A DNA stretch of 64,000 bases, from assembly GCF_030700285.1 (NCBI RefSeq), contig NZ_JAUYZJ010000001.1, positions 186,001-250,000 of the forward strand. Reading direction: 5' to 3'. This stretch comes from Methylobacterium sp. NEAU K (GTDB taxonomy: Bacteria; Pseudomonadota; Alphaproteobacteria; Rhizobiales; Beijerinckiaceae). The notes beneath the pieces were generated by a model. The model was not told where the DNA came from and searched no databases. It was given only the letters and a program-made list of their open reading frames with translations. Made by a program: the position numbers and the translations under genes. Position 1 is the stretch's first letter. Each line of letters opens with the position of its first letter. Shown piece after piece: positions 24,256 to 32,342 of this stretch.

Positions 24256-25841
24256 GAGGCCTCGCCGGAGGTCGCCAGCGGCGCCGTCTCGGGGATCCCC
24301 GCCTGGGCGGCGGCGCGGGCGCCGGCCAACTCTTCGATCAGGAGTCGAGACGAGATGCGGGCGCCCTCGTAGATCACCGGCAGGCCGGAACCCGGATGGG
24401 TGCCGCCGCCGACGATGTAGAGCCCCGGCCGGAAGCGGTTGTGCGGCCGGAAATACAGCATCTGCATCAGGTCGTGCGCGAGGTTGAAGGTGGCGCCCTC
24501 GTGGACCGTGAAATCCTCCTCCCACTGGGTCGGATCGATGATCCGCTCGTAGCGGATCCGCGACTCGAGATCCTCGATCCCGAGAAGCTTCAGCCGCTCC
24601 AGGATCAGGGCGCGGTAGGTCGCCCGCGTCGCGGGCCAGTCGATCCCGGCCTTCAGGTTGGGCACCGGCACCAAGACGTAGAGGGCGGTGTGCCCGGGGG
24701 GCGCCATGCCGCCGTCGGTGTAACCGGCATGCTGCACGTACAGGGACGGCTGCATCGGCAGCGTTCCCTCGGTGATCTCCCGGATGTTGCGCTCGTATCC
24801 GTCGGCCAGCAGGATCGTGTGATGCCCGAGGCTCGCGGGCATTTTCCCTTCAATGCCGAGATAGAGCATGAAGGTCGAGCACGAGAGCCGAGCTTTCTCG
24901 ATCTTGGCGTCGCGCCAGCGCGGGCGGTGCCGCTCCGGCACCAGGGCGCGCACCACTTTGGCGAAGTCGCCGTTGATCAGCACCGCATCCGCGTTGAAGG
25001 TCTCGCCATCCACCACGACCCCGCTGGCGCGCTTGCCATCAAACAGCACCCGCTCGACATTGGCGTTGAGCCGGAGATCGACGCCCATGCGCCCGGCGAG
25101 CCCGGCCATTGCCTCCGAGACCGCGCCGCAGCCGCCCACCGGGTGGTAGACCCCGTGCTCGTATTCCAGGAACGACAGGATCGTGAACAGGCTCGGGCAG
25201 CGGAACGGCGACATGCCGAGATATTTGGTCTGGAACGAGAAGGCGAGGCGCACCCGCGGATCGGCGAAGTAGCGCTTGAGGTCGCGGTCGACGCTCCGGC
25301 CGGGATGCAGATAGGGCAGGGCGGCCAGCATCGCCGGGCTCGCCATGCTGCGGAGCGTGTGAAAGGCCTGCTGCAGGATCGGCTTGAAGTATTCGAGCTT
25401 CGTCCGGTTCTCTGCGAAGAAGGTTTTGACGTTCTTGGCATCGTCCGGCGCCATGCGGGCGATCTCCGTCTCCATGCGGGCGATGTCGCCGGTGGCGCGG
25501 ATCGTGCCGGAGATTCCGTCCTGGCCCTCGAACACCAGATGATATTGCGGATCGAGGCGCTCGAGCTTGATGTGGTCCTCAAGCCGCTCGCCGCAGCTCG
25601 AGAAGATGTCGGCCAGAATTTGTGGATAGAGGAAGAAGGTCGGGCCGATATCGAACCGGTAGCCGCCAGGCGCCTCGACGGTCTTGGTGCGGCCGCCGAC
25701 CTGCGCATCCTTCTCGAACATGGTGACGTGGATTCCGGCCCGGGCCAGCAGCAGGGCGGAAGCAAGCCCGCCCGGACCGGCGCCGACCACGGCCACCCGG
25801 CGACCGGTCAGCGCCCGCAAGCCATCCCCAGACTGAAGCAA
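24252..25841 (-). CDS. CrtI/CrtN-family carotenoid desaturase or oxidase (second of two)
   Basis: 529 residues. [23 protein letters not shown] is the FAD dinucleotide fold, followed by [26 protein letters not shown]. The C-terminal [28 protein letters not shown] is the family motif. It is the first gene of the minus-strand run. Together with the other CrtI-like enzyme, the glycosyltransferase and the acyltransferase it makes a set like crtN-crtP-crtQ-crtO. The squalene-type precursor would come from hpnCDE or crtM, which are not in this window. Confidence 0.9.
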   Translation of the reverse strand: MLQSGDGLRALTGRRVAVVGAGPGGLASALLLARAGIHVTMFEKDAQVGGRTKTVEAPGGYRFDIGPTFFLYPQILADIFSSCGERLEDHIKLERLDPQYHLVFEGQDGISGTIRATGDIARMETEIARMAPDDAKNVKTFFAENRTKLEYFKPILQQAFHTLRSMASPAMLAALPYLHPGRSVDRDLKRYFADPRVRLAFSFQTKYLGMSPFRCPSLFTILSFLEYEHGVYHPVGGCGAVSEAMAGLAGRMGVDLRLNANVERVLFDGKRASGVVVDGETFNADAVLINGDFAKVVRALVPERHRPRWRDAKIEKARLSCSTFMLYLGIEGKMPASLGHHTILLADGYERNIREITEGTLPMQPSLYVQHAGYTDGGMAPPGHTALYVLVPVPNLKAGIDWPATRATYRALILERLKLLGIEDLESRIRYERIIDPTQWEEDFTVHEGATFNLAHDLMQMLYFRPHNRFRPGLYIVGGGTHPGSGLPVIYEGARISSRLLIEELAGARAAAQAGIPETAPLATSGEAS

Positions 25842-25967
25842 CGCAGCCGACTCCTCTCAAGACCCCCGGAACATCTCCGGCCAAGCTAGCTTGGCATCGC
25901 GCGGCGGCAATTGCAGCCCTTTGTCGCGTGTAGAGTGCCGGGCCTGCACGGAAAAGGCGGCCTGCCC

Positions 25968-26798
25968 TCAGCCCGCGCCGGTGAGCCGGCCCTGGGCGCG
26001 GGCGATCGTCAGCAGGGCGACCCCCGCCGCCGTGGCCACGTTGAGCGAATCGAAGCCCGCAGCCATGGGGATGCGCACCGGACGAGCCCGCCCGAGCGTC
26101 GCCGCGTCGAGCCCCGGTCCCTCGGTTCCGAGGATCAGGAGCGCGCGCACCGGCACGGACAGATCGTCCAGAGACTCCGCCGCCCTGGGGCTGAGCGCCA
26201 AGGCCTGGAGGCCGAGCGCGTCGGACAGGTCGTGCCAGTCCTGGCCGGAGGCGAGCCGCGCGAAGGGCTGAATCAGCGCGGCGCCGGCCGAGACCCGGAT
26301 GCTCTTGCGGTAGAGCGGGTCGCAACTCGCGGCGTCGAGGAGCACTGCGTCGGCCCCGAACGCCGCGGCATTGCGAAAGGCGGCCCCGACATTGTCGTGG
26401 TTGGTCAGGCCCGCGAGCCCCAGCACCAGCGCGGGTGCGGGCGGAGGCGGGACCACGGCGGCGGCGTCGGGCTCCGGCCCGCGCAGGCCGACCGCCAGCA
26501 CGCCGCGATGGATCGGGAAGCCCGTGACGGCGCTCATCACCGCCTTGGCGGCGAGGTAGACCGGCGGCGGATGCGGGCAGGCGGCGATGGCCCCGGCGAG
26601 CGCCGGCCAGCGCTCCGGGGCGAGCAGGACCGATTCCGCACGGAAGCGGGCGCGGGAGCCGAGCAGAAGCCGCAGGGTCACCTCGCCCTCGGCGATGAAA
26701 CGCCGGGCACGGCCGACGAGGTCGCGCTCGCGCATCCGTGCGTAGGGTTCGAGGCGTGGGTCGTCCGGGTCCGCGATCGTCTCCGCGACCTGGGGCAC
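25968..26798 (-). CDS. TrmH/SpoU-family RNA 2'-O-methyltransferase
   Basis: 276 residues. The SPOUT knot motifs are clear: LAGLTNHDNVGAAFRNAAAFGAD (motif 1), RALLILGTEGPGL (motif 2) and IPMAAGFDSLNVATAAGVAL (motif 3). An N-terminal L30e-like substrate-binding part (about 1-110) precedes them. It methylates a ribose in rRNA or tRNA with SAM; the exact target is not evident. The gene ends 1 bp from the MaoC gene start region, so they are likely cotranscribed. Confidence 0.92.
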   Translation of the reverse strand: MPQVAETIADPDDPRLEPYARMRERDLVGRARRFIAEGEVTLRLLLGSRARFRAESVLLAPERWPALAGAIAACPHPPPVYLAAKAVMSAVTGFPIHRGVLAVGLRGPEPDAAAVVPPPPAPALVLGLAGLTNHDNVGAAFRNAAAFGADAVLLDAASCDPLYRKSIRVSAGAALIQPFARLASGQDWHDLSDALGLQALALSPRAAESLDDLSVPVRALLILGTEGPGLDAATLGRARPVRIPMAAGFDSLNVATAAGVALLTIARAQGRLTGAG

Positions 26799-26799
26799 C

Positions 26800-27273
26800 T
26801 CAGCCCTGCGAGCGCTCGGCGCGGACCGCCAGCGGATCGGCCTCGGCCTTGGTCGGCACCTTCACCAGCGCCTCGCCGTCGAGGACGATCTCCCCCGCCA
26901 CCGTGCAGCGGCAGGCGAGGCGCGCGCGCCTCCGCTCCGGCATGAGTTCGGCGACCGTAACCGTGACGTCCACGGTGTCGCCGATGCGCACGGGCGCCCG
27001 GAAGTTAAGCGTCTGGGAGATGTAGACTGCACCCGGTCCCGGCAGGCGTGTGCCGAGCACCGCCGAGATCAGCCCAGCCGTGTACAGGCCGTGGGCGATG
27101 CGGGTGCCGAACGGCGTGCGCGCGGCGAAGTGCTCGGACAGGTGGATCGGGTTGCGGTCGCCGGTGATCTCGGCAAACCCGACCACGTCCGAGGAGGCGA
27201 TGGTCTTCGACAGGGTCTCCGACAGCCCGACCTCGAGATCCTCGAAATAGAGCACGCGCAATTCGGGCAGCAT
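26800..27273 (-). CDS. MaoC-family dehydratase
   Basis: 157 residues, single hot-dog domain. FAEITGDRNPIHLSEHFAARTPFGTRIAHGLYTAGLIS carries the catalytic Asp and His of (R)-specific enoyl-CoA hydratases (motif DxNPxH...GxxxAHG). Likely a PhaJ-type hydratase linking fatty acid oxidation to PHA precursors; phaC lies in this window, but 34 kb away. The start follows GGTCTGCC with a weak ribosome site. Confidence 0.88.
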   Translation of the reverse strand: MLPELRVLYFEDLEVGLSETLSKTIASSDVVGFAEITGDRNPIHLSEHFAARTPFGTRIAHGLYTAGLISAVLGTRLPGPGAVYISQTLNFRAPVRIGDTVDVTVTVAELMPERRRARLACRCTVAGEIVLDGEALVKVPTKAEADPLAVRAERSQG

Positions 27274-27449
27274 GGCTCGGCAGACCTCCAGTTCCGGCCG
27301 GTAGCGCGTCTCGCGGCCGGCTCCCGCACATCGCCTCGCACGATCGCGCCGCCGAATCCACCCGGACGAAGGCGCAAGATCCTTGAAGATTCTTGAGCCG
27401 CCGAAAGGCTTTTCTCAACATCCGCTCGACAGGTGCGCCGCTCTCGGCG

Positions 27450-28067
27450 ATGACGCGCGCCGTGACCGTCGATGATGCCGCCCGATCCGAGCCGCCCGCC
27501 CTGTGCCCGGTCGTCGCCGGCGTGGCGGCGCTGAACCTCGGCCATTTCGGCATCGAGATCGCGGTGGCGCTCGCCATCGGATCGATGGCGCTGATCGCCG
27601 ACAGCCTCGACTTCCTGGAAGGTGCGGTGACCAACCTGCTGATCTTCGCCGGCCTGTCCTGGAGCGCGCGCAACCGCGCGCGGCTGGGCACTGCGATGGC
27701 GTTCGTCCTGCTCGTGCCCGCGCTGGCGGCCGCCCATGCGGCCTACGAGAAGGTTGCCGATTTCGGAGCCCCGGCCGCGCTGCCGCTGACGCTCACCGGC
27801 CTCGGGACGCTCGCCGTGAACCTCACCCGCGCGCTGATGCTCACCCGGCACCGGGCCGGCTTTGGCAGCCTGACCCGGGCGGCCTATCTCTCCGCCCGTA
27901 ACGACGCCTTCGCCAGCCCGGCGATCGCCGCCGCCGGGGCGGCGACCGTCCGCGACCCGACCCCGTGGCCGGACCTCGTCGTCTCGGCCGGCATCGCGAT
28001 CCTTAACGCCGATTCGGCCGTCGACATCTTCCGGGCCGCTGCGGACGAGCGCCGGGCGGCGCGATAG
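27450..28067 (+). CDS. Cation diffusion facilitator-like membrane protein
   Basis: About 205 residues with the CDF/cation-efflux pattern. LNLGHFGIEIAVALAIGSMALIADSLDFLEGAVTNLLI includes the metal-site ADSLD, and SLTRAAYLSARNDAFASPAIAAAG is the second metal-site helix (normally HxxxD, here SARND). It has five or six membrane segments and no cytoplasmic C-terminal domain. Metal ligands are incomplete, so transport activity is uncertain. ATG 27450 was chosen; a TTG at 27393 would add 19 residues. Gene follows a divergent MaoC gene and precedes the phosphoesterase by 8 bp. Confidence 0.75.
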   Translation: MTRAVTVDDAARSEPPALCPVVAGVAALNLGHFGIEIAVALAIGSMALIADSLDFLEGAVTNLLIFAGLSWSARNRARLGTAMAFVLLVPALAAAHAAYEKVADFGAPAALPLTLTGLGTLAVNLTRALMLTRHRAGFGSLTRAAYLSARNDAFASPAIAAAGAATVRDPTPWPDLVVSAGIAILNADSAVDIFRAAADERRAAR

Positions 28068-28075
28068 GCACAGGC

Positions 28076-28927
28076 ATGCGCATCTTCCCCATCTCCGACC
28101 TGCACCTGGAGCGGCGGCGGCTCGACCTGATCGCGCCACCCGCGGAGCCATTCGATCTGCTCGCCTGCCCGGGTGACCTCTACGAGGGGCATCCGGAGCG
28201 TGGGCTGGCGGCCCTGCTGCACCTGGCGCAGGGCAATCCGATCGTGCTGGTTCCCGGCAACCACGAGCGCTACGCGCCGACCGGCGACCCGCGCACCGCG
28301 CCGGAGCTGCTGGCTGACCTGGCGGCTGAGGTCGCCCGGGTGAACGCGTTGGGCGCCCGCATCCATCTGCTCCAGGGCGCTCAGAGCTGCGTCATCGACG
28401 GCGTGCGTTTCGTGGGCACGACCCTATGGAGCGACTGGCGGCTCGCCGGGCGCTGGCTCGCCCCGGACGCGCCCGAGCGCCCCGACGATCCGGTGGCCTA
28501 CGCTTCCGCGCGCATGACCGATCCGGTGACGGGTTCGCGCGAGTATCTCGGATCGATCCGCAAGGCCGATGGCGGCCCGTGGCAGCCCGAGGACGCGATG
28601 GCGGCGCACCGGGCCGACCGGGCGGCGCTGCACGAAGCGCTCCGCGCCCCGCATCACGGTCCGACCGTGGTGGTGACCCATCACCCGGCGAGCCCGCTGT
28701 CCGCCGATCGCTTCCGGGACCAGCCCGGCGTCCCCTGGTGGGTGCCGGCCTTCTACGCCACGACCGCCCTCGATGACCTGGCCGATCCCGTGCGGCCGGA
28801 CCTGTGGATCTCCGGCCATTTCCACGCGGGCCACGACCTCGCAGTCGGGCGTTGCCGCTGGGTCTCGAACCCCGTGGAGGGGGCGAGCTACCGGGCGGAT
28901 TTTTTCGTGGAGGTCGGAAAAGGTTAG
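28076..28927 (+). CDS. Metallophosphoesterase
   Basis: 283 residues with all calcineurin-type metal motifs in order: ISDLHLE (about 6), PGDLYEG (about 33), VPGNHERY (about 60), VVTHHPAS (about 200) and SGHFHAGHD (about 240). A two-metal phosphodiesterase or phosphatase is expected; the natural substrate is unknown. It is 8 bp downstream of the CDF-like gene and probably in one operon with it. Confidence 0.92.
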   Translation: MRIFPISDLHLERRRLDLIAPPAEPFDLLACPGDLYEGHPERGLAALLHLAQGNPIVLVPGNHERYAPTGDPRTAPELLADLAAEVARVNALGARIHLLQGAQSCVIDGVRFVGTTLWSDWRLAGRWLAPDAPERPDDPVAYASARMTDPVTGSREYLGSIRKADGGPWQPEDAMAAHRADRAALHEALRAPHHGPTVVVTHHPASPLSADRFRDQPGVPWWVPAFYATTALDDLADPVRPDLWISGHFHAGHDLAVGRCRWVSNPVEGASYRADFFVEVGKG

Positions 28928-28935
28928 GGCCGTGC

Positions 28936-29367
28936 CCGATCGCGTCGCCATGGGGCGCCGACCCACCGCTTTGCGGTCAGCGACACGGGCCACGACCGGG
29001 ATCGCACCGCCAACCTGCTTTACGGCGTCTTCCGCGATACGCATTCGCCCTGCGGAACCCGCTACCCGGAGTTCCTGAACCGCGACCCGACGGCGGCCTA
29101 GAAGTTCGGCAAGCGGCAGGTCGGCGCCATCGCGCTCGGCTTGAGCGACCGAACGGTGGGCGTGGCCGTCTACGGGCCCCCGGGTCAGGTCGCCGTGGGC
29201 GGCCTCGTCGGATACAATTTCGGCCCGGTGAACCTGCAGGCCTACCTCCCCAGGACGCGATCGGGTCCGATGACCGCGGCCGCGAGACCCGCGTCTGGCT
29301 GCGCACGATCGTGCCGCTCTATCAGCCCACGGACGAAATCGAGCCGAACGACACCTTCGAAACCTAG
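28936..29367 (+). pseudogene. Decayed outer-membrane transporter (SphX/MetA-pathway-like)
   Basis: Reading across frames gives FGKRQVGAIALGLSDRTVGVAVYGPPGQ, then VGGLVGYNFGPVNLQAYLP and a C-terminal ETRVWLRTIVPLYQPTDE. This resembles the C-terminal beta-barrel half of SphX/MetA-pathway outer-membrane proteins. An in-frame stop (TAG at about 29099-29101, before KFGKRQ) and a frameshift near 29250 destroy the frame. The 5' part (LLYGVFRDTHSPCGTRYPEFLNRDP) lies in the same broken frame. The family is a tentative match. Confidence 0.5.
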
Positions 29368-29382
29368 TGGCAGGCCGTGTAG

Positions 29383-29417
29383 CCGGGCTCCTCCCCTTGG
29401 AAGAGGGAGGAGCCCGG
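29383..29417. terminator. Perfect 13-bp hairpin between converging units
   Basis: Arms CCGGGCTCCTCCC and GGGAGGAGCCCGG around a 9-nt loop. It sits 5 bp beyond the hss stop (minus) and 15 bp beyond the pseudogene end (plus). There is no T tract, so terminator strength is uncertain. Confidence 0.5.
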
Positions 29418-29422
29418 AGACT

Positions 29423-30868
29423 TCAGCCGTGCACCAGCACATTGCGGAACTGCCAGGGATCGCGCGTGTCGATGTCCTCCGGGAATAGGCCCGGGCGGTC
29501 CGAGAGCGGCGTCCAGTCGGTGTAGACGCCCACGACCGGGCCGAGATACGGCGTCTGGACCTCCAGGCAGCGGCGGAAGTCCATCTCGTCGGCCTCGACG
29601 ATGCCCGCCTGCGGGTTCTCCAGGGCCCAGACCATGCCGGCGAGGACGGCCGAGGTCACCTGGAGGCCGGTGGCGTTCTGGTAGGGGGCGATTGCCCGGG
29701 TCTCCTCGATGGAGAGCTGCGAGCCGTACCAGTAGGCGTTCTTGGCGTGGCCGTAGACGAGCACGCCGAGCTCGTCGATGCCGTCGACGATCTCGGTCTC
29801 GTCGAGGATGTGCTGCTTCTCCTGCACCTTGCCGGCGTTGCCGAACATCTCATGGAGCGAGAGCACGGCGTCGTCGGCCGGGTGATAGGCGTAGTGGCAG
29901 GTCGGGCGGAAGACCGGCTTATCGCCCTCGCGCACCGTGTAATAGTCGGCGATCGAGATCGCCTCGTTGTGGGTCACCAGGAACCCGAACTGCGCGCCGG
30001 CGGTCGGCACCCAGGTGCGCACGCGCGTGTCGGCGCCCGGCTGCAGCAGGTAGATGGCACAAAGCGAGCCCTTCTCCTGCTCGCGGGCGTTGGCGGGCTT
30101 CCAGGTCTCGTGCGTGCCCCAACCGAGTTCCGCCGGCTGGTTGCCCTCCGAGACGAAGCCCTCCACCGACCAGGTGTTGACGAACACGCCCCGGGGCTTG
30201 GGGTTCTTGGCCCGCTGGGTGTCGCGCTCCGCGATGTGGACGCCCTTCACGCCGAGCGTCTTCATGAGGGCGGCCCACGCCTCGCGGGACTCGGGCTCGG
30301 GGTCGGTGACGCCCGTGTCCTTGGCGATGTTGAGGAGCGCCTGCTTGACGAACCACGAGACCATGCCGGGATTGGCGCCGCAGCAGGAGACCGCCGTGGT
30401 GCCGCCGGGATTCTGGGCGCGGGCGTCGAGGATGTCCTGGCGCAAGGCGTAGTTGGTCCGGTCGCCCTGGCCGCGGCTCTTGTCGAAGTAGAAGCCCGGC
30501 CAGGGCTCGGCCACGGTGTCGATGTAGAGGGCGCCGAGTTCGCGGCAGAGCTCCATGATAGCCCGCGAGGACGTGTCGACCGAGAGATTCACGCAGAAGC
30601 CCTGGCCGCCCCCCTCGGTGAGGAGGGGCGTAAGCACGTCGCGGTAGTTGTCCGGCGTCAGCGCCACCTTCTCGAAGCGCAGGCCGTGCTTCTCGGCCAA
30701 CGCCCGGTGGGTGTCGACCGGGTCGATCACGGTGAAGCGGGCGTGGTCGTACGCGAAATGCCGCTCGATGAGGGGCAGGGTGCCCCGGCCGATCGAGCCG
30801 AAGCCGATCATCACGATGGGGCCACTGATGCGACCATGGATCGGGTGACGGGTCGGCTGGTCGGTCAT
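29423..30868 (-). CDS. hss: Homospermidine synthase
   Basis: 481 residues. The N-terminal Rossmann motif IVMIGFGSIGRGTLPLIERHF is followed by saccharopine-dehydrogenase-like sequence. GANPGMVSWFVKQALL and the long LGWGTHETWKPANA, HPADDAVLSLHEMFGNAGK and ENATGLQVTSAVLAGM-type segments match bacterial HSS throughout. It makes homospermidine from two putrescines with NAD as cofactor. The polyamine is abundant in Rhizobiales. Monocistronic. Confidence 0.96.
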   Translation of the reverse strand: MTDQPTRHPIHGRISGPIVMIGFGSIGRGTLPLIERHFAYDHARFTVIDPVDTHRALAEKHGLRFEKVALTPDNYRDVLTPLLTEGGGQGFCVNLSVDTSSRAIMELCRELGALYIDTVAEPWPGFYFDKSRGQGDRTNYALRQDILDARAQNPGGTTAVSCCGANPGMVSWFVKQALLNIAKDTGVTDPEPESREAWAALMKTLGVKGVHIAERDTQRAKNPKPRGVFVNTWSVEGFVSEGNQPAELGWGTHETWKPANAREQEKGSLCAIYLLQPGADTRVRTWVPTAGAQFGFLVTHNEAISIADYYTVREGDKPVFRPTCHYAYHPADDAVLSLHEMFGNAGKVQEKQHILDETEIVDGIDELGVLVYGHAKNAYWYGSQLSIEETRAIAPYQNATGLQVTSAVLAGMVWALENPQAGIVEADEMDFRRCLEVQTPYLGPVVGVYTDWTPLSDRPGLFPEDIDTRDPWQFRNVLVHG

Positions 30869-31246
30869 GCGGAAGATCCTTGTCTGGCGGACCGCTGGGA
30901 TCCGCGCTCTCGGCTCACGGGCGGGTTATGGCTCACGTGTGACAGCGCGGCGACAGAGCTCGCGCCGCGCGGGCGGGGCCGGCGCGTCCTTCGAATCCGG
31001 TCGTCGGAAGCGCGCTCAATGGCGGCTCGCCCGCCCCCGGTCAACCGCGCCGCAGCATCGGACGCTCGAGGCTCGTTCGCCGACGCGCGGCCATGTGCAT
31101 GTTTTCGATGCATGATGCCTGTGCGCATGCGCGCGTGGCGAGCCTCGAAAGCATGGCTCATATTGCGCCGCAGCAAAGGTCGCCCGAACGAGCGGTCGCA
31201 TCCAGGGCCGCGGAAACGTCCGAGATCACGATATATCGGAGTCGTC
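30869..31246. other. Intergenic region upstream of hss and the 58-aa gene
   Basis: About 380 bp, divergent promoter region. It contains the palindrome-rich string ATGCATGATGCC and GTGCGCATGCGCGC around 31110-31140, and ACGATATATCGG (31228-31239). No gene was recognised. Confidence 0.35.
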
Positions 31247-31423
31247 ATGCTCGCGCTCATCGCTTCCCGGATCCCAGGCCCGGTCACGGAGACCGCCGAC
31301 TGCGATCCCGGCATCCTGACCCTCGTTTTCGCCCTGACGCGGGCCGTCCGCAGCGGGACCGAGGCCGCCTTCGCGCGCCGCTGCGCCCTGGCCCAGGCCG
31401 TCGGCGGACCGAGCCCGCTCTAA
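31247..31423 (+). CDS. Hypothetical small protein, 58 aa
   Basis: MLALIASRIPGPVTETADCDPGILTLVFALTRAVRSGTE, ending in ARRCALAQAVGGPSPL. It has a weakly hydrophobic helix in the middle. No family was recognised. ATG 31247 follows CGGAG at good spacing, and base composition fits coding sequence. It stands alone before the IalB-like gene. It may be a real small protein; evidence is modest. Confidence 0.4.
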   Translation: MLALIASRIPGPVTETADCDPGILTLVFALTRAVRSGTEAAFARRCALAQAVGGPSPL

Positions 31424-31527
31424 TGAGGCCTCGCGATGGCGTGGACCGCGGGGGCGGGCGATTGCTTCGCCCCAGCTTGGACGTTAGGCGGCTCTGCCGT
31501 CCAATGGCCCCGGGGGATCGTGATTCC

Positions 31528-32202
31528 ATGCCGACGATTCGAGCGCTCGCTCGCCTCAGTCTGATTGCGACGCTGCTGCTCGCCGTTCCGTCCACGCCGC
31601 CGCGTGCCCAGGATGCCGAGCCCGATGCGCCGACGTCCGGCGAGGCCTCCCCCAAGGCCAAGACTAAGCCGCGACCGAAGCCGCCCGCCCCCAAGCCCGC
31701 GGTCAAGCCGTCCGCGTCGGCCACGCCCGCGGCCGCACCGCACGCGGCAGCCTGGCCCGTCGGTGCCAGCACCGTCAGCGAGAGCTACGGCGACTGGACG
31801 ATGACCTGCACGCGCCCGAGCGAGAAGGTCACCTGCATCGTCGCCCAGTCGCAGGGCGATTCGCAGACCGGGCGGCGCAAGTTCGGCTTCGAGCTGCAGA
31901 CCCCGGCGGAGGGGCGCTCCGAGGGCATAGTGCTGATGCCCTTCGGCCTCTCCATCGAGTCCGGCGTGACGTTCAAGCTCGACGAGCAGACCCTCGGCAA
32001 AGGGGCGCCCTATACCCTGTGCAGCGTCGACGGCTGCCTCGTGCCGATCAGCTTCCCGGCTCTGGCCCTCGACGGCATGCGCACCGCCAAGAAGCTGTAC
32101 GTGACCGGCCAGAAGGCGAGCGGCACCGAGCCCGCCATGATCACGGTGCCGCTCGAGGGCTTCCCGCAGGCGTTCGACCGGGCCGTCGCCTTGAGCGGCT
32201 GA
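31528..32202 (+). CDS. Invasion-associated locus B (IalB) family protein
   Basis: 224 residues. Signal peptide (LARLSLIATLLLAVPSTPPRAQ), then a low-complexity Lys/Pro/Ala linker (about 40-75), then the IalB domain: VSESYGDWTMTCTRPSEKVTCIVAQSQ, EGIVLMPFGLSIESGVTFKLDEQ, YTLCSVDGCLVPISF. Four cysteines are spaced as in the family. Members are periplasmic and linked to host-cell invasion in Bartonella, but are widespread in harmless Rhizobiales. The function is unknown. Confidence 0.9.
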   Translation: MPTIRALARLSLIATLLLAVPSTPPRAQDAEPDAPTSGEASPKAKTKPRPKPPAPKPAVKPSASATPAAAPHAAAWPVGASTVSESYGDWTMTCTRPSEKVTCIVAQSQGDSQTGRRKFGFELQTPAEGRSEGIVLMPFGLSIESGVTFKLDEQTLGKGAPYTLCSVDGCLVPISFPALALDGMRTAKKLYVTGQKASGTEPAMITVPLEGFPQAFDRAVALSG

Positions 32203-32342
32203 ACCACGTCCGGGTGATCCGGCGAATCTCCGGGTTACGGTTAAGCCAGCGTTAGCCGCGGTGCCGCAGGATGAGTCGGATGTGTGGCGCCGGGCGCCGC
32301 GGCCCCATTCAGGCCGCGCGCCGGGATCGGATCGGCGAGGCG

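Noticed and set aside
25868-25892. GGAAC-N16-GCTT near the start of the carotenoid run
   Set aside because: The -10 part does not match and no plus-strand gene follows.
29747-31423. A long open frame on the plus strand opposite homospermidine synthase
   Set aside because: It is an antisense shadow caused by high GC at third codon positions; the hss protein is strongly conserved and complete. Only the last 58 codons, beyond the end of hss, could be independent, and they are listed separately.
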